Shown here: piece by piece, positions 10,161 to 18,628 of the stretch | Position numbering within the stretch: the stretch's first letter is position 1 | Layout of the letters: every line of letters starts with the position of its first letter | NCBI RefSeq assembly: GCF_003610355.1 | Contig: NZ_RAPY01000001.1 | Span: 1-64,000, forward strand | Direction of reading: 5' to 3' | DNA: 64,000 nt | Source of the DNA: Sphingobacterium detergens | Lineage (GTDB): Bacteria; Bacteroidota; Bacteroidia; Sphingobacteriales; Sphingobacteriaceae | The notes under the pieces: generated by a model | The model's database searches: none | What the model saw: only the letters and a program-made list of their open reading frames with translations | Told to the model about the DNA's origin: nothing | Program-made: the position numbers and the translations under genes

Positions 10161-10751
10161 CTATTTCTTCCTTAATGCAATGAAAAGCTCACTACCTTGT
10201 CGTTGAGGTATGCTGTTAAAACAGTTCTCCATTTTTAAAATATCAAAGGCTACCTGAAACAGTCGTTGATATTCCGTTTTGTTTCCGCCAAAGGGTGGCC
10301 CAGCTGATTCAAATGCTCTGTTAAACAATAAACCTGCAAGAATACCATGTGGATGGAGCAGATCGGCCATTTTGTTACTGTATTTTTCACGTAGAATCGG
10401 ATCTAATGCACAGAAAAAAGTCTGCTCGAGAATATAATCGTATTTTTCGCCATGTTCAAAAAAATCTTCGCAGATAATCCGGATCGGTGCAGTTTCACCA
10501 AACTCTTTTTGAACCTGATTGACTAATGTTGGTGCGATATCAAGTAAAGTGATATTTTTAAACCCTTTGTCAAGTAGCGCTTTCGCTTCGTATGCATTTC
10601 CACAGCCAGGGATCAAAATAGAAGCCTCTTTGGGAATCACCATTTCCGCATATTCGATTAATGCCGGTGAGGCATAACCGATATCCCATCCGGTCTCCCT
10701 GTTTTTATAGCGATTGTCCCAATATTCTTTATCCAAATCCAATATATCCAT
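10161..10751 (-). CDS. TPMT-like SAM-dependent methyltransferase
   Basis: 196 residues from the ATG at 10751 (MDILDLDKEYW). A GTG at 10763 is the only alternative. The fold is class I methyltransferase of the thiopurine S-methyltransferase group: W-D-N-R-Y near the N-terminus, TGWDIGYASPALIEY, motif I ILIPGCGNAYEA, then LLDIAPTLV, and FCALDPILREKY after the acidic EDFF segment. Members methylate sulfur or halide/metalloid acceptors; the acceptor here is unknown. It is single and convergent with the SulP gene. Confidence 0.85.
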   Translation of the reverse strand: MDILDLDKEYWDNRYKNRETGWDIGYASPALIEYAEMVIPKEASILIPGCGNAYEAKALLDKGFKNITLLDIAPTLVNQVQKEFGETAPIRIICEDFFEHGEKYDYILEQTFFCALDPILREKYSNKMADLLHPHGILAGLLFNRAFESAGPPFGGNKTEYQRLFQVAFDILKMENCFNSIPQRQGSELFIALRKK

Positions 10752-10990
10752 CGTATTATACACTTGTTAAATCAAGCGGACACAATTTAAGGAAATCTTG
10801 TGTAATACGGCATTATTTTTGTTTTTTACCTGAAAATCTGTCCATAAGATTCGTAATAATCTCAATAGAGATGATAAAAAATAATTCGCTTTATTGTAGG
10901 TTTTTAACATTTTGTTTTTAGTCTTTTAAAACAAAAAAACAACTTTCGGATTTATATGATGTATTATTTCAACTAAAGAATGATTGTTAT

Positions 10991-11875
10991 ATGTTACTTA
11001 ATAGGAGGATCTCTGTCTCATACTTCTTAAAAACCATTCAGACTGATCTGGTTCGAATTGTATTTTTTGGCTGTCTGGTGGGCCTACTGGCAAAACACAA
11101 AGACTTTCTTACATTGGAAATTCCCTTATCGTTAATTGCCATCGTTGGTACAGCCATATCGCTTTTGTTGGCTTTTCGAACTGCGCAATCTTACGATAGG
11201 TGGTGGGAAGCCCGTATCGTTTGGGGCGGAATTGTCAATGATTCCCGTAGCTTAATTCGTCTTTTGCAGACTTTTATCAGTAAAGATCAGGACATCCATC
11301 TAAAAATGTTTGTTGAAAGACAGATTATATGGAATTATGCCTTGAGTGAATCGCTGCGAAAGGAGCCGTATTCAAAAAGGGTAAGCGACTATTTGGAAAA
11401 TTATCAAATCAAGGACACCAATGCTGTTTACGGAATTTTAAATGCGCATGGAAAGCATTTGCGTTTATTGGCCCAAGAGGGGTTGATTACTGAATTTCGG
11501 CAGGTTGCTGCAGACGAGATTCTAACGCGGTTTTCGGATTCAATGGGGCGATGTGAGCGCATAAAAAATACGGTTTTTCCGGTGTCCTATGGTAAGCTGA
11601 TCCATTTTCTGATTTATCTATTTGCGCTCTTATTACCCTTTAGTCTGAATGATGATGTTATCTTGGTCAAAATGATGCTGACGATCGGAATTCCCATTAT
11701 TTTTATTATTATTGAACGTACTGCCATCTTAATGCAAGATCCTTTTGAAAATAAACCCATGGATACGCCGATGACAACGATCTGCCAGACCATTGAGATG
11801 AATCTGTTGGAGGCTATTGGCGAACCTCCTCCGAAGCCAACGGCACCTGCCGAGGAATTCTATTATATTCTTTAA
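10991..11875 (+). CDS. Bestrophin family (UPF0187) anion channel
   Basis: 294 residues. Helices occur at about 20-35, 45-65, 210-225 and 228-245. The family-defining stretch FRTAQSYDRWWEARIVWGG is at about 63-81, and the C-terminal region has the bestrophin-like MQDPFENKPMDTPM. Bacterial bestrophins form pentameric chloride or cation channels in the inner membrane. The ATG at 10991 gives the standard N-terminus with a first basic segment (NRRISVSYFLK). It has its own transcription unit, with 239 bases of AT-rich DNA before it. Confidence 0.9.
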   Translation: MLLNRRISVSYFLKTIQTDLVRIVFFGCLVGLLAKHKDFLTLEIPLSLIAIVGTAISLLLAFRTAQSYDRWWEARIVWGGIVNDSRSLIRLLQTFISKDQDIHLKMFVERQIIWNYALSESLRKEPYSKRVSDYLENYQIKDTNAVYGILNAHGKHLRLLAQEGLITEFRQVAADEILTRFSDSMGRCERIKNTVFPVSYGKLIHFLIYLFALLLPFSLNDDVILVKMMLTIGIPIIFIIIERTAILMQDPFENKPMDTPMTTICQTIEMNLLEAIGEPPPKPTAPAEEFYYIL

Positions 11876-11906
11876 TCGGTTGGTCGTAAATTTTAGTTCT
11901 AATCGT

Positions 11907-11942
11907 ATAGCTTTATTTCCACAATTGGTTTCATAAAGCTAT
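11907..11942. terminator. Hairpin between convergent genes
   Basis: Perfect 10-bp inverted repeat (11907-11916 and 11933-11942) with a 16-nt loop between the bestrophin and oxidoreductase genes. There is no clear T run, so terminator function is only suggested by its position. Confidence 0.4.
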
Positions 11943-11993
11943 CCGATGATAACGTTTTTGTGTTGAGCCACTTTTAGGTGGTCGGGCTTCTGG

Positions 11994-12878
11994 TTATCGC
12001 GGTGTCCGCAATGTCTTAATCACAGCAGCAAATTCTTCCTGTTCATAGCCCGCATCTTTTGCTCTTTTGAGCCAATTTGCCGCAAATTGGGGAAATTCAC
12101 TATTTATTCCACTTAATTTTGCTGTTGCAAGGATTCTTTCTGTTGCCTCTACAGAGATGGCAAGTGGACTTTGGGAAAGCTTAAAATCTCCGCTACTGAT
12201 GACTGCACCCTCATGCTTTAAAAATTCGCCCATTCCCGGAGCAATTTCTGCGATGATATTGCCATATTCCCTGACGTCGAAATTTTCCGATTCGGCAATT
12301 AAAGCACCATGTAGAAAACCTGCTGCTGCACCATAGATATAGGAGAGTGTAGCGGTATCCATGGCTGCCGCAGCACCAATATTTTCCCCTAGATATTTTA
12401 GATTTCCACCCAGAATTTTCAATGTATCTTCGATTTCCAGATATTTTCCGCTATTGCCCGAAAACAATATTGTTGTATCGGGCTGTGCCATCTGTTCTGG
12501 CGCCACCTGTATCGCTCCATCAAGGTAGCCGGCAGTTTTACTGTTAAACCAGGTTTCGCTTAAACGTGCCTCCTGCGATGTACCAGTAGTCAATTGCACA
12601 ATGAGTTTGTCCGCTAATGCATTTCCCGTTTCGATTGATGAAAAAAGATCATTCGCTACCGCATAGTTATGAACGATAACAATACTCACTGGACTCGCCT
12701 CAATGGCCTCGCTGATGTTTTTTGCTAATCGAGCACCTTCTCTTACCAGTTGATCTGCTTTAGCTGCTGTTCGATTGAATACATTGACCTGAAAACCTTT
12801 TTGTAGATAGAGCTGCGCTATTTTTATACCCATCGGACCTAGGCCGATAATGCTGATTTGATTTTTCAATGTTTCCAT
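11994..12878 (-). CDS. NAD(P)-dependent oxidoreductase, imine-reductase/beta-hydroxyacid dehydrogenase-like
   Basis: 294 residues. The N-terminal Rossmann fold has IIGLGPMG (10-17). NRT follows the second strand, favouring NADP. The C-terminal helical domain (about 170-294) contains the GAAAGFLHGALIAES-type inter-domain helix. Overall layout matches the 6-phosphogluconate/3-hydroxyisobutyrate dehydrogenase superfamily. The helical domain and lack of the catalytic Lys of hydroxyacid enzymes recall imine reductases, but I cannot settle this. It is divergent from an HxlR regulator with a palindrome between them, suggesting regulation by that protein. Confidence 0.78.
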   Translation of the reverse strand: METLKNQISIIGLGPMGIKIAQLYLQKGFQVNVFNRTAAKADQLVREGARLAKNISEAIEASPVSIVIVHNYAVANDLFSSIETGNALADKLIVQLTTGTSQEARLSETWFNSKTAGYLDGAIQVAPEQMAQPDTTILFSGNSGKYLEIEDTLKILGGNLKYLGENIGAAAAMDTATLSYIYGAAAGFLHGALIAESENFDVREYGNIIAEIAPGMGEFLKHEGAVISSGDFKLSQSPLAISVEATERILATAKLSGINSEFPQFAANWLKRAKDAGYEQEEFAAVIKTLRTPR

Positions 12879-12956
12879 GTGTTTCCTTATTTATTTTTAT
12901 ACAACAAATATGAGGACAAGCTGGTACGTTGACAATAAGGGAAAAAGGATTCACCC

Positions 12957-12974
12957 AGGGAAAAATTATTCCCT
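12957..12974. promoter_or_regulatory. Candidate HxlR operator
   Basis: AGGGAA and TTCCCT form an interrupted palindrome (18 bp, 6-nt centre). A further AGGGAAAAA copy lies at about 12938-12946. It sits in the 140-bp region between the divergent oxidoreductase and HxlR genes, where an autoregulatory site would be expected. Confidence 0.4.
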
Positions 12975-13018
12975 ATGGAATTGCAAAATTCAGTAGTTTT
13001 AATGAAAATTATGAAATT

Positions 13019-13375
13019 ATGTATAGTAGAAAGATTCCCGAAGATCTTGACTGTGGCATAGTCGTCACGATGAAAATACTTGGTGGAAAATGGAAAGCCT
13101 GTATATTGGATGGTATCAACAAAGGTATAAAACGTCCCAGTGAATTGCATCGTGCTATTCATGATGCGAGCCCAAGAGTAATCAATATGCAGCTTCATGA
13201 ATTGGAACAAGCTGGTATTATCGTGAAGAAAATTTATCAAGGACTTCCGCTTAAAGTCGAGTATAGCCTGACTGACTTGGGGATTAGCTTATTGCCAGTT
13301 ATAGCAATCATTGATAAATGGGGTATTGAAAACAACCATTTGGTTGAAAATTTGAGAGAGCAGATTGTAGGCTGA
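13019..13375 (+). CDS. HxlR-family winged-helix transcriptional regulator
   Basis: 118 residues from the ATG at 13019. The frame is open to 12929, but typical HxlR proteins start at about this point (MYSRKIPEDLDCG). The DUF24 winged helix is clear: the N-terminal conserved Cys13, ILGGKWK, PSELHRAI, SPRVINMQLHELEQAGI and the wing VEYSLTDLG. Such proteins often sense redox or electrophilic stress through that Cys. It is divergent from the oxidoreductase at 11994-12878, the probable target. Confidence 0.88.
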   Translation: MYSRKIPEDLDCGIVVTMKILGGKWKACILDGINKGIKRPSELHRAIHDASPRVINMQLHELEQAGIIVKKIYQGLPLKVEYSLTDLGISLLPVIAIIDKWGIENNHLVENLREQIVG

Positions 13376-13504
13376 TACTGAACCCTTAAAATCATGAAAA
13401 CAGACATATTGTAAAAGGACGATAGCGAATTGTAAATAAATCTAGTATTGTGGTGGTAGTGAGCTAGCTTTATCCCAGCAGTCAGATAAAATAAGACCTG
13501 TTCG

Positions 13505-13540
13505 GCTTTTGATAAGGGTCAAGCTTTTGATAAGGGTCAA
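13505..13540. repeat. Perfect 18-bp tandem duplication
   Basis: An 18-bp unit, GCTTTTGATAAGGGTCAA, occurs twice head-to-tail with no mismatch (13505-13522 and 13523-13540), 44 bases before the next gene. It looks like a recent replication-slippage duplication or a doubled binding site. Confidence 0.85.
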
Positions 13541-13583
13541 TTTGAAAAATAGCCTGCTGTTAATCCAGAAAAGATAATTGTAT

Positions 13584-14111
13584 ATGAAGCAGCCACTACA
13601 AGCTGAAGCCTTTAACTTTGATCGAATACTTTTGTATAGCTTATATGCCGCTTTGATTTCTTTCGCGCTCATGTTCGCTAGCACACTATTAATTCGCAAT
13701 ATTCATCCCTTATGGAATGCAGTCTTAGTCATAGGTTTCCCGTATTCATTATTTGTGTCGAAAATAAAATCGAGCGCAGATGTTATAATTTTTGAGGATA
13801 ACCAAATCATTTTGAACGGGAAAAACATCGCTATTCAAGATATTGAATTCTTTCGCATATTTGATTCGTTAAGGTTGTACTTTGTCTTGCGAATAACCTT
13901 AAAAACAGGCCAGCAGTATATTCACTATCTTCCAGTTTCGGCAAAGCAAGATCTGGAAAACTATTTTGAAAAAGAGGGGGTAAGGAGCAGTAAGGGATCT
14001 TTTGATTTTATTGCCAAATATTATTCCTTATTATATGTTTTACCAGTCATGATATTGCTAGGATTAGCTTATTCATTAGGTACGCAACTATATTATTATT
14101 TGCAGTATTGA
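13584..14111 (+). CDS. Hypothetical membrane protein with PH-like soluble domain
   Basis: 175 residues from the ATG at 13584; a TTG two codons upstream is an alternative. Two N-terminal helices (about 15-35 and 41-58) are followed by a beta-rich segment (about 62-130) ending in a helix, then a last hydrophobic helix (about 152-172). I do not recognise a family. The helix-helix-beta layout resembles bacterial PH-like membrane proteins and recurs in the genes at 22099, 23495 and 23963. The function is unknown. Confidence 0.6.
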   Translation: MKQPLQAEAFNFDRILLYSLYAALISFALMFASTLLIRNIHPLWNAVLVIGFPYSLFVSKIKSSADVIIFEDNQIILNGKNIAIQDIEFFRIFDSLRLYFVLRITLKTGQQYIHYLPVSAKQDLENYFEKEGVRSSKGSFDFIAKYYSLLYVLPVMILLGLAYSLGTQLYYYLQY

Positions 14112-14258
14112 TAAAATAAGGATTTCATAAAAACGGATAAAAGTAGTAATGAACAAATTGTAAGGGGTGAAAACGCTTAAATTAGATCAATTCCTGTGCG
14201 AGTCTAGCTCCGGAACCTTGTAATTGATAGACGGATATTCATTGGGTTCAGGCGAATA

Positions 14259-14272
14259 TTAGACCGGTCTAA
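14259..14272. promoter_or_regulatory. 14-bp perfect palindrome, possible operator
   Basis: TTAGACCGGTCTAA is a perfect uninterrupted palindrome in the 267-bp gap before the lipoprotein gene at 14379. Palindromes of this kind often bind dimeric repressors. No regulator gene is adjacent, so this is only a candidate. Confidence 0.3.
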
Positions 14273-14378
14273 AAGTGGTGCTTGCTTATTCTATATTTGA
14301 TTGTTGGGTTTGTTATCTCAGGATACTACAACAACAACAGATTGGTTTAATTAAGGTATAACTTTTAATGATAATAAT

Positions 14379-14921
14379 ATGAAAACAATGAAAATGACAG
14401 TGATGACTCTGCTAACGGCTGCAACTTTTGCGATATCAAGTTGTGGTGGTGGAAAGGATCAACCGGCAACTCCAATTAATGCGGATCAGTTTGAAAAACT
14501 AGATCAAAACAAGGATAATGCCGGCAAGCGCTTTAGCTTGACAGGGTACCCTTACCTTAACAGTGACGTAACAGTCCGAAGCGATATGGAAATTGCTGTT
14601 TCGTTGTTTTCTGAACCAAAGGGAAAAGGAGATTATATCGGTAGTATAGATTTGGGCTACAAGGACAATAAAAACGGAATGTATATTCCTGATAAGTTTA
14701 CAGCGGATGATTTGCAGGTTTTTGATAATGAAGGAAACAGTCTTGGCATAAATGATAAAATTACCATTTCTTTCGAGATGGATCTGGATACCAAACGTCC
14801 ACCAAGAACGGGTATTAAAAAATTGGAAAAAGACGAAAATGGCAATCCAAAGATGGTCGAACAGAAACCTACTTACTATGGAGATGGGCCATCTGATATA
14901 AAAATTGAAAAGGCGAAATAG
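14379..14921 (+). CDS. Putative lipoprotein, unknown function
   Basis: 180 residues. The lipoprotein signal ends at Cys22 (AISSC), followed by GGG and a polar linker. The mature part is hydrophilic and mainly beta, with no recognised motif (possibly an OB-like fold: GKRFSLTGYPYL). The lipid anchor places it at the cell envelope. It is 70 bases upstream of another lipoprotein gene on the same strand, so the two may be co-transcribed. Confidence 0.65.
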   Translation: MKTMKMTVMTLLTAATFAISSCGGGKDQPATPINADQFEKLDQNKDNAGKRFSLTGYPYLNSDVTVRSDMEIAVSLFSEPKGKGDYIGSIDLGYKDNKNGMYIPDKFTADDLQVFDNEGNSLGINDKITISFEMDLDTKRPPRTGIKKLEKDENGNPKMVEQKPTYYGDGPSDIKIEKAK

Positions 14922-14991
14922 TTTATTTTCATGGGGTTTTGAGGCAAAGGGATCATAAATGAATCATGTTATATTTTAAAATTTGAACGTC

Positions 14992-15789
14992 ATGTTAGCA
15001 CTTGAAAATTATAAAATACTGCTGCTTGTACTATTTGCATCGCAATCTTGTGGGGATAATGGCCAGAAAACAGGCGGCGACACATCTCATCTGGTTGATC
15101 ATCATGCTGAAATCATAACATATAAAAGCGATTCTACCAATGAATTGGTGCTGAACTTCAGGGATCATAGTTATTTTTATAAGGAAACAAACCTTCCCCT
15201 GAAAGCGGGGGAGGATGTGGGCTATGAGAATCAATCCAGAGGGTCCTTTGTAATTAAAAATGATACCCTGACTTTTTTCTCTCAGATGCCATCGCAGATC
15301 GATGTTAAAACAGATTGGTCTACGAGTACGGAATTTCTCCCCTTATATCAAACCAATGAGGAACTTGATACCAATAGCGTGAAAATATACTTTGACAATA
15401 TTGCCGAACCACAATATTATCGGGCATTTGAATTAGCTAATGGAAGAGTTGAAAAATTGGCGGTGAAAGCCTGTGTAACAGATGGAGACTTTGGTTGGAT
15501 AAAAACGGAAAACGACCAGATTCCATTGTACCAATATTTAATTATTGAAAAACCTAAAAGTAATAAGCTTTTAATCATAGACAGTGTGAATACAGCGCAC
15601 AGTTATTTTTTTGACTTTGATCATATTCCTTTTCGTTCATTCCACTTTTTTACAAGAGCTTATTGGAGTTATTACGATTTTACAGGACTGACATTTGTGC
15701 TTGCGGACAACAGACTCAAATTAACAGAAAATAATAGGTTAGGACGTTATCAGCATTCTAATATTAATCTGACCTTCTTAAAACAATGA
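14992..15789 (+). CDS. Putative lipoprotein, unknown function
   Basis: 265 residues from the ATG at 14992; a TTG at 14983 is also in frame. The hydrophobic signal ends at a lipobox Cys22 (ASQSC) followed by GDN. The rest is rich in aromatic and charged residues and predicted beta strands, without a motif I know. It follows the lipoprotein gene at 14379-14921 in the same direction. The two could form an envelope-protein pair, but nothing shows their role. Confidence 0.62.
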   Translation: MLALENYKILLLVLFASQSCGDNGQKTGGDTSHLVDHHAEIITYKSDSTNELVLNFRDHSYFYKETNLPLKAGEDVGYENQSRGSFVIKNDTLTFFSQMPSQIDVKTDWSTSTEFLPLYQTNEELDTNSVKIYFDNIAEPQYYRAFELANGRVEKLAVKACVTDGDFGWIKTENDQIPLYQYLIIEKPKSNKLLIIDSVNTAHSYFFDFDHIPFRSFHFFTRAYWSYYDFTGLTFVLADNRLKLTENNRLGRYQHSNINLTFLKQ

Positions 15790-15876
15790 AGTATTACAGC
15801 TGTTAAGAACATTAATTCTTCTTTAAGCATGGGTTAATGATATAAATAATACGGATAAAAAAGGTAGATTTAAGCT

Positions 15877-16677
15877 ATGAATAAAGAACAGCATTATTTG
15901 GATATAAACAGAGCGTCCTGGAATAGTAGAACGGATTCACATCTCAAGTCAGAATTTTATGATCTCCCGGGTTTTCTTCAGGGGAGAAGTTCTTTGAATG
16001 AGATTGAGCTAGACCTGCTCGATGATATTCAGGGGAAAACAATATTACATTTGCAATGTCATTTTGGTCAAGACACAATTTCACTGAGCCGGCTCGGTGC
16101 TGAAGTAACTGGGGTCGACTTGTCCGATAAGGCTATTGAAAGTGCGCGAAAAATTGCTGAACAGACAAATGCCGATGTTCGTTTTATCTGTTGTGATCTA
16201 TACGATCTGCCGAATCATTTGGATCAGCAATTTGACTATGTTTTTACGAGTTATGGTACAATCGGCTGGTTGCCTGATTTAGATAAATGGGCAAAGGTTA
16301 TTTCCAGATTTTTGAAGCCCAATGGGAAATTTGTCTTTGTTGAGTTCCATCCTGTTGTTTGGATGTTTGATGATAATTTTGAAAAAATAGGTTATCGATA
16401 TTTTAATTCAGGAGCTATCATAGAAACTGCAAACGGAACTTATGCGGATAGAAATGCGGCTATAACAGAGGAGTATGTCATGTGGAATCACGGTATAAGT
16501 GAAGTGGTCAATAGTCTGATAAAAAATGGACTGCAAATTGCGCAACTTGATGAATTTGATTATTCCCCCTATAATTGTTTTAACGGGACGATTGAATTTG
16601 AAAAGAATAAATATCGGATTGAACTACTTGAGGACAAAATTCCAATGGTCTATGCGATAGTGGCCATAAAGAAGTAA
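15877..16677 (+). CDS. Class I SAM-dependent methyltransferase
   Basis: 266 residues. Motif I is HLQCHFGQDTISLSRLGA, followed by the motif II acidic segment VTGVDLS, and then the CDLYDLP region. The ending motif (AIVAIKK) is a typical closing strand. The substrate is unknown; related proteins are annotated only as Methyltransf_25/11-type enzymes. The gene ends 33 bases before the DapB-like gene on the same strand, so the two may share a transcript. Confidence 0.85.
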   Translation: MNKEQHYLDINRASWNSRTDSHLKSEFYDLPGFLQGRSSLNEIELDLLDDIQGKTILHLQCHFGQDTISLSRLGAEVTGVDLSDKAIESARKIAEQTNADVRFICCDLYDLPNHLDQQFDYVFTSYGTIGWLPDLDKWAKVISRFLKPNGKFVFVEFHPVVWMFDDNFEKIGYRYFNSGAIIETANGTYADRNAAITEEYVMWNHGISEVVNSLIKNGLQIAQLDEFDYSPYNCFNGTIEFEKNKYRIELLEDKIPMVYAIVAIKK

Positions 16678-16710
16678 CATCTGAGCGTTGGACGACCAAA
16701 AAAAGGAACT

Positions 16711-17511
16711 ATGATAAAGGTATTTATAGCGGGTGCAACAGGATGGGTGGGAACTGAGCTAAGCAAAAAGATAACGCAGGAAAAGGGCTTACAATTGGTG
16801 GGTGGTCTGTCCCGCTCCAAAGGTGGTGCTGATTTAGCAACAATTTTAAATCTGGGAGACGGGCCGATTCCATTATTTGATAATATAACAGATGCGCTTG
16901 ATCTAGTGGATTTTGACGTGATGATTGATTTTACCAGACCAGAAATTGCCAAGAGCAATGTTATTGCAGCATTAAAAAGAGGGAAGCGAGTTGTGTTGGG
17001 AACTTCGGGGCTAACAGATGCTGATTTTAAAGAAATCGCAGCGGTGGCAGATGAGCATCATACGGCAATTTTAGCTGCCGGTAATTTTGCAATCACTGCA
17101 GTGCTTCTACAGAAGTTTGCGGAAATTGCGGCTAAGTTTATCCCACATTTTGAAATTATTGATTATGCTTCCGGGGATAAGCCTGATGCCCCAAGTGGCA
17201 CCGTAGCTGAACTTGCATATCGCCTTTCCAAAATTCAGACACCAGAGTTAGCGGTAGCAATTGATGATACCGTCGGACGGAAGGATGCGCGTGGAGCAAG
17301 CATAAATGGTATACAGGTGCATTCTGTGCGTTTACCGGGACATATTCTTGGTGTTGAGGCAATATTTGGTGAAAAGGACGAAACGTTGATCCTTCGTCAC
17401 GATGCAGGCAATGGCGCAGAACCGTACATAAAAGGGATTTTGATGGCTGTAAGTAAGTTGTCGACCTTTGAGGGCTTGAAGCGCGGATTGGACGCCGTAA
17501 TGGATATATAG
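16711..17511 (+). CDS. DapB-like dihydrodipicolinate reductase family protein with altered active site
   Basis: 266 residues, the usual length of 4-hydroxy-tetrahydrodipicolinate reductase (lysine/diaminopimelate pathway). The NAD(P)-binding motif GATGWVG (8-14), DFTRPE, GTSG and GNFAI match DapB, and the substrate loop DAPSGT is at 159-164. The catalytic segment, canonically E-x-x-x-x-HHxxK, reads EIIDYASGDK here (148-157). Both His are replaced (Ala153, Ser154) while Lys157 remains. Either it is a paralogue with another substrate or a non-catalytic relative; the true DapB would then lie elsewhere. It follows a methyltransferase gene by 33 bases. Confidence 0.75.
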   Translation: MIKVFIAGATGWVGTELSKKITQEKGLQLVGGLSRSKGGADLATILNLGDGPIPLFDNITDALDLVDFDVMIDFTRPEIAKSNVIAALKRGKRVVLGTSGLTDADFKEIAAVADEHHTAILAAGNFAITAVLLQKFAEIAAKFIPHFEIIDYASGDKPDAPSGTVAELAYRLSKIQTPELAVAIDDTVGRKDARGASINGIQVHSVRLPGHILGVEAIFGEKDETLILRHDAGNGAEPYIKGILMAVSKLSTFEGLKRGLDAVMDI

Positions 17512-17745
17512 AAGCGAAGATATCGAATAATCGGGATTAAAAAATTAGATTATTTTGTGCTAAAATAATTAGTATAATACTGTTTTTTATTTTTATATTT
17601 ACATACTTATTTAGAATGTGAACACTTATTCGTAAGCCTATTTTGGATATTTAGGAGAGGTGTATGGATGCTCCAATGTGGTTAAGAGCTATAGATAGGC
17701 CGACCATACGGTTTGACAGATTAGACTAAATTTGAGTTAGATGCC

Positions 17746-18003
17746 ATGGAAGATACGATTGGACAGTTAAATACAGCATATAAAGGACAGATTTTCCGCA
17801 TTACATATCAGGAAAGAGATTTTCAGATTCAATTGTTGAAAAAGTGTCCGACAAAAGAAGAGACAGAATTAGATATTCTGTTAGATGGTCTATTGCAAAC
17901 TTTGGTTAAGAACAAAGAGAGATGGTCTTTTCAACAGCATGAATTGGATCAGGATCTTGCAAATCATATCTGGCGGGCCATCTCTCTCCGGTATAGACTT
18001 TGA
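17746..18003 (+). CDS. Hypothetical small protein
   Basis: 85 residues, soluble, acidic in the middle (TKEETELDILLDGLL) and ending with a helix (LANHIWRAISLRYRL). There are no motifs I recognise. The clean ATG and the coding-like composition argue for a real gene, preceded by 234 bases without another gene. It is convergent with the secreted-protein gene at 18031. Confidence 0.5.
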   Translation: MEDTIGQLNTAYKGQIFRITYQERDFQIQLLKKCPTKEETELDILLDGLLQTLVKNKERWSFQQHELDQDLANHIWRAISLRYRL

Positions 18004-18030
18004 TAAGAATCAAAGTGCTGGGACTATTTT

Positions 18031-18567
18031 TTAATTTACGCCAGGTCCAATAAATTCAGTGGTAAGGCCTAAAAATCTCAGTAGATTTTTACTGTCAAAA
18101 ATTAAAGTAGCATAATGTTTTCCCTTTTTAAAGGTAAGTTTTGAACCACCTGGAAAGGTACTTCCTTCCTCCATTTTTTGCGTTTTGGCCGCATATTTAC
18201 TGAATTTAGCTGCACTTTCCTTAAGTGTGGTTTTGTTCATCACAAGATTAAAAGGCAAGCCCTCGACAACAAGTGCTTGATCTTCTGGGATATCAAAAAA
18301 GATTTCATTGATGGTATTACCTTTTCCAAGACTGGTATAGAGTTCCAGACCGGAATTGGTCAACCATTTGGCATATTTTTCTTCATTGGCATCTTCATAG
18401 TAGACCGTTTTCGCATTTAAAGCTGCTTCGATTTTTTGCACTGTCTGTGGGAAAATAAATTCTGAATCCTTGTTTAGGAGCGATTTTATTCCTGCATGGT
18501 TTTGCGAGAAAACGCTCATGGTCAATAGCAGGAAGAACATATTCAATGTTAGTGTTTTTATCATCAT
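18031..18567 (-). CDS. Secreted protein of unknown function
   Basis: 178 residues from the ATG at 18567; ATG 18564 is equally possible. An N-terminal signal peptide ends near VFSQN. The mature protein is about 155 residues of mixed alpha/beta, rich in Lys, with no motif I know. It is a single gene between convergent and co-directional neighbours, so context gives no function. Confidence 0.6.
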   Translation of the reverse strand: MMIKTLTLNMFFLLLTMSVFSQNHAGIKSLLNKDSEFIFPQTVQKIEAALNAKTVYYEDANEEKYAKWLTNSGLELYTSLGKGNTINEIFFDIPEDQALVVEGLPFNLVMNKTTLKESAAKFSKYAAKTQKMEEGSTFPGGSKLTFKKGKHYATLIFDSKNLLRFLGLTTEFIGPGVN

Positions 18568-18628
18568 AGTGATCAATTTTAAGTTCTGGAAAATACAATA
18601 ATTAAAGATATTAAAAAATTAATCAAAT

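Noticed and set aside
12929..13018. Longer N-terminus for the HxlR regulator
   Set aside because: Thirty extra residues precede the usual HxlR start and cover the likely operator.
13442..13699. 85-codon minus-strand frame spanning the tandem duplication
   Set aside because: Overlaps the membrane-protein gene and reads repeated TLIKS segments that come only from the duplication.
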